NCBI GenBank assembly: GCA_946615785.1
Contig: CAMOIA010000131.1
Coordinates: 1 to 5,265, forward strand
Reading direction: 5' to 3'
Source of the DNA: an uncultured Clostridia bacterium
GTDB lineage: Bacteria; Bacillota; Clostridia; Christensenellales; Aristaeellaceae
DNA length: 5,265 nucleotides
In this document: in pieces, positions 1-5,239 of the stretch
Layout: every line of letters starts with the position of its first letter
How positions within the stretch are numbered: the stretch's first letter is position 1
The notes under the pieces: model-generated
Database searches by the model: none
Told to the model about the DNA's origin: nothing
The model's input: the letters and a program-made list of their open reading frames with translations, nothing else
Translations under genes and position numbers: made by a program

Positions 1-87
1 TATATTCACGTGCTGTTTGGCAAAAATGAAAAATCCTTTGGTTTTCCCGGTGCGTTTTACGACGGTTTCCTGAAAGTGAAAGCATAA
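1..87 (+). CDS. 3' end of an unidentified protein-coding gene (partial)
   Basis: Frame 1 is open from the window edge and ends at TAA (85-87), giving 28 C-terminal residues that include FGFPGAFYDGFL and end in KVKA. The other two plus frames stop within this stretch (TGA at about 27-29 and 71-73). The aromatic and glycine-rich composition looks like the end of a folded domain rather than chance translation. I do not recognise the family, and too little is present to assign a function. The start and most of the gene lie outside the window. An imperfect hairpin overlaps its stop codon, and the next gene starts about 300 bases later, so it is probably a separate transcription unit. Confidence 0.5.
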   Translation, partial: YIHVLFGKNEKSFGFPGAFYDGFLKVKA

Positions 88-111
88 GCGTCAGACTGAC
101 ACGCCACTTTC
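72..111 (+). terminator. Imperfect stem-loop over the stop codon, weak terminator candidate
   Basis: GAAAGTG (72-78) is the exact reverse complement of CACTTTC (105-111). Inside it, GCGT (88-91) can pair with ACGC (101-104), leaving a 9-nt bulge on the 5' side. No real T-run follows (TGCATCAAAACC), so intrinsic termination is doubtful. It may be an mRNA 3'-end structure, or chance. Confidence 0.2.
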
Positions 112-172
112 TGCATCAAAACCAAATCTTTCTTTCCATATCCCTTCCACTTCCCGCTCCCGCACCCGCATT

Positions 173-207
173 TTGAACATGCAAAATACACCCGGATGGG
201 GTATAAT
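173..207 (+). promoter_or_regulatory. Probable sigma-70-type promoter for the acyltransferase gene
   Basis: TATAAT at 202-207 is a perfect -10 box. The best-matching -35-like hexamer, TTGAAC (173-178), is 23 bases away, which is too far for a standard promoter. A normal 16-17 base spacer puts only weak sequence (around ATGCAA, 179-184) in the -35 position, and there is no TGn extension. If used, transcription would start near 213-215 and leave a 5' leader of about 175 nt before the chosen start at 389. A perfect -10 with a poor -35 could mean an activator-dependent promoter. Confidence 0.4.
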
Positions 208-263
208 GAATCGTTTCCTTTCGCGGGGGCGAAGGGAAAAGCCGGGAAGCAGAAAGTAAGACC

Positions 264-353
264 GGTTTTCGGGGACGGCAGGGGTGATTCCCGATCACAG
301 GTTCCGCGTTCCCGAAGCAAAACCCTGAAGGGCATCCGGCGCCTGATGCGCCG
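264..353 (+). promoter_or_regulatory. Structured 5' leader with three inverted repeats
   Basis: Three pairings are visible. First, a long outer helix: GGTTTT (264-269) with AAAACC (319-324), stacked on CGGGGAC (270-276) with GTTCCCG (308-314, one G-U pair), leaving AAGC bulged on the 3' side. Second, enclosed by it, a perfect hairpin GTGAT (284-288) / ATCAC (294-298) with loop TCCCG. Third, a GC-rich hairpin CGGCGC (337-342) / GCGCCG (348-353) with loop CTGAT, ending 35 bases before the start at 389. The stretch lies between a TATAAT box and the coding region, as a cis-acting leader would. It has a faint likeness to the FMN riboswitch (GGCAGGGGTGATTCCCGA), but the conserved remainder of that family is not evident. 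GC-rich DNA produces such repeats by chance, so a regulatory role is inference only. Confidence 0.3.
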
Positions 354-388
354 TCCGGCAAACAGAAATGAAAGAGGATTTGAACCGT

Positions 389-1477
389 ATGGAAGGGAAA
401 AAACCGTCCGGCCAGGGGCGCGTGCTTGAAATCGAGCTGATGAAGGCCATTGCGATCATCGGCATGGTGCTGGTGCATGTGTTTGAAATGAGCACAGGCA
501 TCAAGCTGGCTTCCACGAAACAGCATCTGGCAGGCTATTCGATTGAGCTCTTCGGCGGGATCCTCAGCGCCGGGGTGTTTATGTTTGCGATGGGCTGGGG
601 AGCCTCGTATTCAAAGCACGCCACGCCCAAGACCTATCTGAAGCGCTTCCTTTCCCTCTTCGTGCTCGGCCTTGTGATCAATCTGTTCGAAGAATACCTG
701 CCCGCCCTTTTAGTGCCGGACGAATACGGGCCGATCGGGGAGGTGCTGCCGTCCATTCTGGCGACGGATATTTACTTTTTTTCAGCGCTGATGAGCCTGT
801 ATTTCGCGCTGCTGAAAAAGCTGGAATCCAGAAGGATCGCGGCCGTCGCCGTCAGCCTGCTGACGCTTGGCGTCTGCTTCTACCTGAACATTCAAACGGG
901 ACTTGAATCCTTCACAACCGGCAGCGAATGGCTGGATACGCTGCTGGGCCTGCTGATCCGCGTGAACGAATATTCCTATTTCCCCTTCATTTCCTGGTTC
1001 TTCTTCCCCATTCTCGGATACTGGCTCGGCTTCTGCTTCCAGAAGGCGACCATGAAAAAGGCGCTGATCTTTGCCTTTATCACGGGCGTGGAAGCGTTCT
1101 TCTTCTCGGAATGGCTGATCCGTTCCGGCAGGATGATGGACGCGACGGTGTTCAACGTGCTTGAAATTGAAGAAGGGTATTATTACGACCTGCATCCGCT
1201 TTACGCGCTGGCGGGCTACGGCATCATCGCGCTGGAATTTGTCCTGGCCCACCTGGCCGTGAAGCTCTGCCGCAATCAGCTGCACCCCGTCCTGATGACG
1301 ATGAGCCGGAACGTCACCCAGATCTATGTGGTGCAATGGGTGGTCATCGGCCTTTTAAGCCCGGTGCTTGCGGGAATGACGAACATCTGGAGCAACATCC
1401 TGACGGCGCTGTTCGTGCTGTTTGTCGCCTACTTCGGCGGCAAAATGCTCAAAAAAACCAACCTGATCAGGGTATAA
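389..1477 (+). CDS. Multi-pass membrane acyltransferase, DUF1624/HGSNAT-like or acyltransferase-3 type
   Basis: This is a 362-residue integral membrane protein that probably transfers an acyl group, likely acetyl, to a cell-envelope sugar or lipid. The N-terminus has the hallmark of these superfamilies: a short polar tail, then RVLEIELMK (residues 11-19) leading into a first helix that ends in VLVHVFE with His30, the candidate catalytic histidine. By eye there are about ten hydrophobic segments, near 20-34, 51-72, 85-100, 123-142, 149-167, 198-215, 225-240, 271-292, 310-328 and 333-350. A late SRNVTQIYVVQW motif (306-317) resembles the C-terminal region of these acyltransferases, with Gln316 where a His is often found. 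I prefer ATG 389 because AGAGGA (373-378) lies 10 bases upstream; an in-frame ATG at 368 would add seven residues but has no ribosome binding site. The class is fairly secure; the choice between families and the acceptor are not. No neighbour identifies the acceptor. Confidence 0.82.
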   Translation: MEGKKPSGQGRVLEIELMKAIAIIGMVLVHVFEMSTGIKLASTKQHLAGYSIELFGGILSAGVFMFAMGWGASYSKHATPKTYLKRFLSLFVLGLVINLFEEYLPALLVPDEYGPIGEVLPSILATDIYFFSALMSLYFALLKKLESRRIAAVAVSLLTLGVCFYLNIQTGLESFTTGSEWLDTLLGLLIRVNEYSYFPFISWFFFPILGYWLGFCFQKATMKKALIFAFITGVEAFFFSEWLIRSGRMMDATVFNVLEIEEGYYYDLHPLYALAGYGIIALEFVLAHLAVKLCRNQLHPVLMTMSRNVTQIYVVQWVVIGLLSPVLAGMTNIWSNILTALFVLFVAYFGGKMLKKTNLIRV

Positions 1478-1495
1478 GGGCCGGGGCGCTGATGC

Positions 1496-1517
1496 TTCAA
1501 AAGCGACGGCTTTTGAA
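1496..1517 (+). terminator. Stem-loop downstream of the acyltransferase gene
   Basis: TTCAAAAGC (1496-1504) and GCTTTTGAA (1509-1517) form a perfect 9-bp stem with a GACG tetraloop, 18 bases after the TAA. The stem can extend by GC/GC if A1518 is bulged. No T-run follows (AGCAGACC), so it is not a classical intrinsic terminator. It could protect the mRNA 3' end or take part in Rho-dependent termination. Confidence 0.35.
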
Positions 1518-1647
1518 AGCAGACCATGGCGCAATCCCTCCGCGTCAGACAGGACCGAAGCCTGCGGGGACGGCTGCTTTAAAAAATGCAAAATAAGAAA
1601 TGATTGACTGATGAAAAATCTTAAATCGCGAAAAGGGAGATCATCCG

Positions 1648-2466
1648 GTGAAAATCGCTTTGTTTTATGAAAACCTGTATGAAGGCGTACGGATTTCAGG
1701 ACGGCGGATGGAGGACGTGCTGGCCAAGCTTCGGGATGCGGGGCTTGAAATGCTGTACTGCTCGTTTGATTCCCTGAAGCGGGACCGGGCTGAGCTGTCC
1801 CGGATCATGGAAAAGCTCGGCCTCGGCCTTGAAGGCGTGCACGGCTTCTGCGATTTCGCGTCGGATCCGGAAACGGACAAGTATAGAGAGATGATCGACC
1901 TGGCTGCGGACACCGGGGCCGGAAGCTTCCTGATCATCCCGGGCATGTTCGCATCCGGAAATACGCACAGGGATCTGGAACGGATGGTGGCGGGCGTCCG
2001 GAAAGCCGTGGCATACGGGCAGAAGAAAAAGATGCCGGTGCTGATGGAGGACTTTGACGGTTTGCTCGCCCCCTACAACTGCATCGCGGGGCTCAAATAC
2101 TTCATGGAAAGCGCTGAAGGACTGGAATGCGCGTTTGACACAGGGAATTTCGCTGCGTTCCATGAGGACGAACTGGAAGCGTTTGAGCTGTTCGCGGATC
2201 AGATCCGCACGGTGCACCTGAAGGACCGAACGCTTTCACGGCGCCACGAAGGGGATACGCCTTTTGTGTGCGCGGACGGAAAAAGCGTCTATGCCTGCGC
2301 GGTCGGAAGCGGGTATATCCGGATCGCGGAGATCCTGAATCGGCTGAAACAGCGCGGCTACAGCGGAAACGTGATCGCAGAGCTCTATGCGTGTGACCCT
2401 CGCCATGTGCTTACGGACGCCATCGATTCCGTCCGCTGGATAAAGGGACGCCTGCAGAGCGAATGA
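1648..2466 (+). CDS. Sugar phosphate isomerase/epimerase, xylose isomerase-like TIM barrel
   Basis: This 272-residue soluble cytoplasmic enzyme has the usual length for the AP-endonuclease-2/xylose-isomerase-like family, which isomerises or epimerises keto-sugars, inositol derivatives or related acids using a divalent metal. The four expected metal ligands are visible at barrel strand ends: Glu134 (VLMEDFD), Asp164 (FDTGN), His190 (VHLKD) and Glu245 (VIAELY). His65 in GVHGFCDF and Lys192-Asp193 after the third ligand are also typical. VGSGYIRIAEIL (219-230) matches the family's late glycine loop, and the C-terminal helix SVRWIKGRL is normal. The start is GTG, with GGGAG (1635-1639) eight bases upstream. 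The gap of 170 bases from the acyltransferase and 137 bases to the next gene suggest its own or loosely coupled transcription. TTGACT at 1604-1609 lies upstream but has no well-spaced -10 box. The fold is secure; the substrate cannot be read from the sequence. Confidence 0.9.
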   Translation: MKIALFYENLYEGVRISGRRMEDVLAKLRDAGLEMLYCSFDSLKRDRAELSRIMEKLGLGLEGVHGFCDFASDPETDKYREMIDLAADTGAGSFLIIPGMFASGNTHRDLERMVAGVRKAVAYGQKKKMPVLMEDFDGLLAPYNCIAGLKYFMESAEGLECAFDTGNFAAFHEDELEAFELFADQIRTVHLKDRTLSRRHEGDTPFVCADGKSVYACAVGSGYIRIAEILNRLKQRGYSGNVIAELYACDPRHVLTDAIDSVRWIKGRLQSE

Positions 2467-2535
2467 CCGATCGCTTCCCCCCCAGCGGGCGCTGCACTGC
2501 ATGATGTTGATGATAATCTCCCTGTTTTTCCGGAT

Positions 2536-2564
2536 TGCAGGCTCCGCCCTGCAGGCCGGGAGCC
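2536..2564 (+). promoter_or_regulatory. Two mutually exclusive hairpins before the dihydrouridine synthase gene
   Basis: TGCAGG (2536-2541) can pair with CCTGCA (2548-2553). Alternatively GGCTCC (2540-2545) pairs with GGAGCC (2559-2564), reinforced by GCC (2546-2548) with GGC (2554-2556). The two overlap and cannot form together. The stretch is 40-68 bases before the ATG and has no T-run after it, so if it acts at all, a translational or mRNA-stability role is likelier than termination. The rest of the 137-base gap holds a run of seven C (2477-2483), the palindrome AGCGGGCGCT (2484-2493) and a possible lone -10 box GATAAT (2512-2517) without a matching -35. Confidence 0.2.
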
Positions 2565-2603
2565 AATGGGAGAAAGCCGGAGAATGATGTGGAGAATGCG
2601 GGA

Positions 2604-3515
2604 ATGAAGATCTACTTCGCGCCGATGGAAGGCCTTACGGACGGCGTTCTCAGGCGGGTTCACCGCGATTTGTTCGGCGGTGTCGATGTATACTGCCTGC
2701 CTTTTCATAAACTGACGCAGTCTGGAACCGTCGCAGCCCTGCTGACGCGGGAAAAACGGGATGTGGATCCGCAGGAGAACAGAGCGCTGACCGTGCTGCC
2801 CCAGGCGCTGACAAGGGATCCGGACCAGCTGCTGACATGGATGAACGATCTTGCGGGCCTGGGATATGGCTGCGGGGATCTGAATCTGGGATGTCCTTCC
2901 CCGACGGTGACCAAAAGGGGCCGGGGCAGCGGAATGCTGAAGGATCCGGAATACCTGCGGTCTTTTCTGGACGCCGTTTTCGCCCGGCCGCTGCCGGTCA
3001 GGTTATCCGTGAAAACGCGGATCGGGTTTGAGCGTGCGGAGGAATGGCCGGGGCTGTTGAATATTCTCGCGGACTATCCGTTCCATCACGTCACGATTCA
3101 TGTGCGGACGACGCGGGAGCAGTATTCGGGCGGCATTCATCCGGAAGCATTTGACGAAGCGGTTCGGATGGGGATTCCTGAGCCCGTCTATAACGGGGAC
3201 TTAAGAACGGCCGGGGATGTGAAAGCGCTGTTATCCCGCGGCCCTGATCCCGCCGGAATCATGATCGGCCGCGGGATGCTTGCAAATCCCGCGCTGGCTC
3301 GTCAGATCCGCGGCGGAAAAGAAGCGTCAAAAGAAGAACTCGAGGCCTGGTATACCGCACTCTATGAGGGGTGGAAAAACCGGTTCGGCAGCACCATCGC
3401 GCTGGGCAGGATCAAGAAGCTGATGGAGTGGCCGGGCGAAGGCGACATCCGGCGGAAACGGCTTCTGAGAAGAGCGGTGGAAATCGACGAATGCATTCGG
3501 GCGCTTCTCGATTGA
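2604..3515 (+). CDS. dus: tRNA-dihydrouridine synthase (Dus family, FMN-dependent)
   Basis: The 303-residue cytoplasmic enzyme reduces specific uridines in tRNA to dihydrouridine with FMN and NADPH. The N-terminal TIM barrel carries the family signature in order: FAPMEGLTD (5-13); NLGCPSPTVTKRGRGSGML (94-112), with catalytic Cys97; VKTRIG (136-141), whose Lys137 should contact FMN or substrate; HVRTTREQYSG (166-176), with His166; YNGDLRT (196-202); and IMIGRGMLANP (219-229), the FMN-phosphate region. A helical C-terminal part from about 240 with GRIKKLMEW (268-276) corresponds to the tRNA-binding domain. ATG 2604 is chosen because GGAGA (2591-2595) is eight bases upstream and it puts the FAPMEG strand at the N-terminus; an upstream in-frame TTG at 2535 would add 23 unrelated residues. 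The length is slightly short, closer to compact DusC-like forms than to the roughly 320-residue DusB of most Bacillota; the subfamily and target uridine are uncertain. Its neighbours give no special context. Confidence 0.94.
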   Translation: MKIYFAPMEGLTDGVLRRVHRDLFGGVDVYCLPFHKLTQSGTVAALLTREKRDVDPQENRALTVLPQALTRDPDQLLTWMNDLAGLGYGCGDLNLGCPSPTVTKRGRGSGMLKDPEYLRSFLDAVFARPLPVRLSVKTRIGFERAEEWPGLLNILADYPFHHVTIHVRTTREQYSGGIHPEAFDEAVRMGIPEPVYNGDLRTAGDVKALLSRGPDPAGIMIGRGMLANPALARQIRGGKEASKEELEAWYTALYEGWKNRFGSTIALGRIKKLMEWPGEGDIRRKRLLRRAVEIDECIRALLD

Positions 3516-3519
3516 AGGA

Positions 3520-3705
3520 ATGCGGATCCGGACGATACCATCGGCGGAAAAGACCTGGGAGAAGTTCGGCAGGTTTCTCCATTTCATGAATGAAAACAGC
3601 CTGAAAGCCTCAGCCGAAGCAGCTGAATCGGCCTGGAATCAAGCTGCGGCAAAGGGCGGTTTTCCCTGTCGGAATTTGCAGATGACAGAAAAGAGATGGA
3701 TGTAA
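3520..3705 (+). CDS. Doubtful 61-codon reading frame between dus and the symporter gene
   Basis: An ATG frame opens four bases after the dus stop and closes one base before the symporter ATG, filling the 191-base gap. It encodes 61 residues with no membrane segment or recognised domain. The first part (MRIRTIPSAEKTWEKFGRFL) vaguely recalls the N-terminus of ureidoglycolate-lyase/DUF4867-like cupins, so a truncated remnant is possible. The middle is Ala/Glu-rich and the end (PCRNLQMTEKRWM) looks random. The purine stretch GAAGGA abuts the ATG, too close for an efficient Shine-Dalgarno site. The same DNA holds the inverted repeats GCCGA/TCGGC (loop of about 10) and AGGG/CCCT, so it may simply be an intergenic region. 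I would not treat it as a real gene without homologues. Confidence 0.22.
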   Translation: MRIRTIPSAEKTWEKFGRFLHFMNENSLKASAEAAESAWNQAAAKGGFPCRNLQMTEKRWM

Positions 3706-3706
3706 A

Positions 3707-4654
3707 ATGAAAAGAATCAGTGAGATCCTTGGAAAATACATGGCGTGGATCGTTTTGTTCATTGCTGTTCTGGCGCTTCTGCTGCCAAAGACGTGCATGT
3801 GGATCCAAACAGGATGGGTCAATTATCTTTTGATGATCGTCATGTTCGGAATGGGAACGACGATGAATCTGTCGGATTTTTCGATTGTGTTCAAAAGGCC
3901 GCGGGATATCGTGATCGGCTGTCTGTCACAGTTTACCGTGATGCCTCTGCTGGCCTTTTTGCTTGGAAAACTCTTCGGCCTTGACAATGAACTGCTGGTC
4001 GGCGTTATCCTTGTCGGTACGTGCCCGGGAGGAACAGCCAGCAATGTCATAACCTATCTGTCAAAAGGCGATACAGCCCTTTCTGTCGGAATGACAAGCA
4101 TCAATACATTGCTTGCTCCCTTTCTGACCCCGCTGCTGACCTATTTATTTCTGAGAACGACCGTAAGTGTGAATACGACGGCAATGTTCGTATCGATCAT
4201 TCAGGTCGTGATCGTTCCGATCGCGCTCGGTCTCCTGATCAATAAACTGTTTGGAAGGATCACGCGGAGAGTGAAAGATGCTTTGCCCGCCGTGTCAGTG
4301 ACTGCGATCGGCCTGATCGTCGCATCTGTCGTGTCTCATAACAGCGAAAAGATCCTGTCCACGGGACTGACGATCTTTGCCATCGTGGCGCTGCATAACC
4401 TGCTGGGGTATCTGTGCGGCTATCTGATCGGCATTCTCTTTAAAATGGACCTGCCGCGAAAAAAGGCACTCGCCATCGAAGTGGGCATGCAGAATTCCGG
4501 ACTTGCCACAACGCTTGCCGGATCCGCTTTTCCTGATCTGACGATGGCGACCGTTCCGGGAGCTGTCTTTTCTGTATGGCATAACATTTCCGGTGCCGTG
4601 CTGGCCGGTTTCCTGCAAAAAAAGGAAGCATATCGTGAAGTTGCCGGGAATTGA
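3707..4654 (+). CDS. BASS-family sodium-coupled symporter (bile acid:sodium symporter-like)
   Basis: A 315-residue inner-membrane transporter, full length for the bile acid:Na+ symporter family, with about ten hydrophobic segments and a short charged C-terminus (QKKEAYREVAGN). It probably moves an organic anion inward with two sodium ions. Residues matching both sodium sites of the crystallised Neisseria homologue ASBT-NM appear at a constant offset of two: Ser112, Asn113, Ser126, Thr130 and Glu258 for site 1; Gln75, Glu258, Val259, Met261 and Gln262 for site 2. The crossover motifs GTCPGGTASNVITYLSKGD (104-122) and EVGMQNSGLATTLA (258-271) are intact, so the protein should be functional. The cargo is open: bacterial members carry pantothenate, keto acids, bile acids or similar. 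The ATG follows a weak site (GGA at 3698-3700, six bases away, plus GAG just upstream). Base composition looks less GC-rich by eye than the genes to its left. No terminator is obvious after the TGA. Confidence 0.92.
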   Translation: MKRISEILGKYMAWIVLFIAVLALLLPKTCMWIQTGWVNYLLMIVMFGMGTTMNLSDFSIVFKRPRDIVIGCLSQFTVMPLLAFLLGKLFGLDNELLVGVILVGTCPGGTASNVITYLSKGDTALSVGMTSINTLLAPFLTPLLTYLFLRTTVSVNTTAMFVSIIQVVIVPIALGLLINKLFGRITRRVKDALPAVSVTAIGLIVASVVSHNSEKILSTGLTIFAIVALHNLLGYLCGYLIGILFKMDLPRKKALAIEVGMQNSGLATTLAGSAFPDLTMATVPGAVFSVWHNISGAVLAGFLQKKEAYREVAGN

Positions 4655-4846
4655 TGCTGCCGATGGGGGCTGCATATGATATCTTTTAGCAGGCTTCGTG
4701 CGATCGCCGTTACCCCTGTCCCCCATGGTGAAGTGTTCAAAGGCGCCTTCCTTCCGAATGATCCGGCGTACAGACTGTGAGACAGCCATATTCTGCAATT
4801 GTTCAATAATACGGTCAAAACCAAGTGAAAGCATATCCTGCGTCAT
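4655..4846 (-). pseudogene. Decayed minus-strand gene start, possibly MutS2-like
   Basis: On the minus strand ATG (4846-4844) is preceded by AGAGGG (4858-4853) six bases away, the best-formed ribosome binding site in this half of the window. The first 30 or so residues read like real protein: LGFDRIIEQLQNMAVSQSVR resembles the N-terminal signature of MutS2-family ATPases (leucine, FD-x-I, then an A-x-S turn and basic residues). After about residue 35 the sequence loses family character (FEHFTMGDRGNGDRTKP), and the frame continues antisense through the symporter gene, which cannot be its true body. A different minus frame over 4655-4770 contains VTAIARSLLKDII, so a frameshift is possible. I read this as a truncated remnant whose remainder was lost at or near the symporter's 3' end. 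The MutS2 likeness is from memory of the motif, not from an alignment. Confidence 0.35.
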
Positions 4847-4961
4847 GGTGATCCCTCTTGTTCATTATGAGGTGACATGAACAAGAACCGGAGAATGCGG
4901 CAGGGGAGCACCGAAAAAAGCAAACAAAAAAAGTACCCGGACTCTGCCTGCGCCGCGCCAT

Positions 4962-4994
4962 GGCATCAGCAAACAAGCGGTCATGCCACCGCTT
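4962..4994 (-). promoter_or_regulatory. Hairpin with possible pseudoknot in the minus-strand leader
   Basis: AAGCGGT (4975-4981) and ACCGCTT (4988-4994) form a perfect 7-bp stem with a 6-base loop on either strand. On the minus strand the loop reads GGCATG, and its GGCAT (4987-4983) is exactly complementary to ATGCC (4966-4962) downstream, giving an H-type pseudoknot or an alternative helix. On the plus strand the stem is followed by TCTTTT (4995-5000), so it could act as a weak terminator there. A T7 run follows on the minus strand at 4932-4926, but with no adjacent stem. Confidence 0.3.
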
Positions 4995-5049
4995 TCTTTT
5001 GACCAGCCATGTTCCCGTTACAGAACAGTCTCCAAACACACCTCGTAAT

Positions 5050-5063
5050 GCAGGATTGCCTGC
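5050..5063 (-). promoter_or_regulatory. Small hairpin near the 5' end of the minus-strand leader
   Basis: GCAGG (5050-5054) and CCTGC (5059-5063) form a 5-bp stem with a four-base loop. It would lie about 20 nt after the predicted transcription start on the minus strand. Short and possibly due to chance. Confidence 0.2.
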
Positions 5064-5088
5064 TTTCGTCAGGATCTCCGCTGAAGCC

Positions 5089-5118
5089 ATTATTTCTTTG
5101 GCTGAACCGGTCTGTCAA
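5089..5118 (-). promoter_or_regulatory. Minus-strand sigma-70-type promoter
   Basis: Read on the minus strand, TTGACA (5118-5113) is a perfect -35 box and AATAAT (5094-5089) is a five-of-six -10 box, separated by 18 bases. Transcription would start near 5082 and run about 235 nt before the ATG at 4846 of the decayed gene. This is the best-formed complete promoter in the window. Confidence 0.55.
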
Positions 5119-5239
5119 CTAATGCAGGGAACGTAACCGTTGAAGAATATCATCCAAAGGTGATCTTGTCCCGATCTGGCGGAAAAGAGTTTTCTATTCG
5201 AATTATTTCACAGTTTGCATACGAATTTCGACTTAGTTC

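Noticed and set aside
270..324. Possible FMN riboswitch (GGCAGGGGTGATTCCCGA resembles part of the RFN element)
   Set aside because: The other conserved RFN blocks and spacing are not found, and the downstream gene is not a riboflavin gene. Kept only as a generic structured leader.
331..359. REP-like palindrome with GCATCCGGCGC and GCGCCGTCCGG
   Set aside because: It resembles enterobacterial REP elements superficially, but there is one copy only and the genome does not look enterobacterial.
782..1336. Long antisense frame (184 codons) inside the acyltransferase gene
   Set aside because: Composition is His/Gln/Arg-rich, typical of an antisense shadow of a membrane protein gene.
1604..1632. 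Promoter for the isomerase gene (TTGACT at 1604)
   Set aside because: The only -10-like hexamer (TTAAAT, 1621-1626) is 11 bases away, too close for sigma-70-type promoters.
1696..2217. Antisense frame of 173 codons inside the isomerase gene
   Set aside because: The sense strand encodes a clear enzyme with conserved ligands; the antisense product shows no domain.
2535..2603. Upstream TTG start extending dus by 23 residues
   Set aside because: The extension is unlike Dus proteins, and ATG 2604 has a well-placed ribosome binding site.
4295..4654. Continuation of the minus-strand frame through the symporter gene
   Set aside because: This is antisense to an intact, conserved transporter, so it cannot be the original body of that gene.
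4940..4994. T-box riboswitch (GGTGG followed by ACCGC on the minus strand)
   Set aside because: The conserved T-box string is interrupted by extra bases, and no specifier stem or matching antiterminator/terminator pair is visible.
4877..5002. 41-codon basic plus-strand frame with GAGG upstream and a hairpin at its end
   Set aside because: The layout is suggestive, but spacing is short, no promoter is seen before it, and the residues after position 20 look random.
4815..5090. 91-codon minus-strand frame starting at 5090
   Set aside because: The ATG lies within or next to the predicted -10 box, has no ribosome binding site, and the C-terminal half (Cys/Phe/Ser-rich) looks non-coding.
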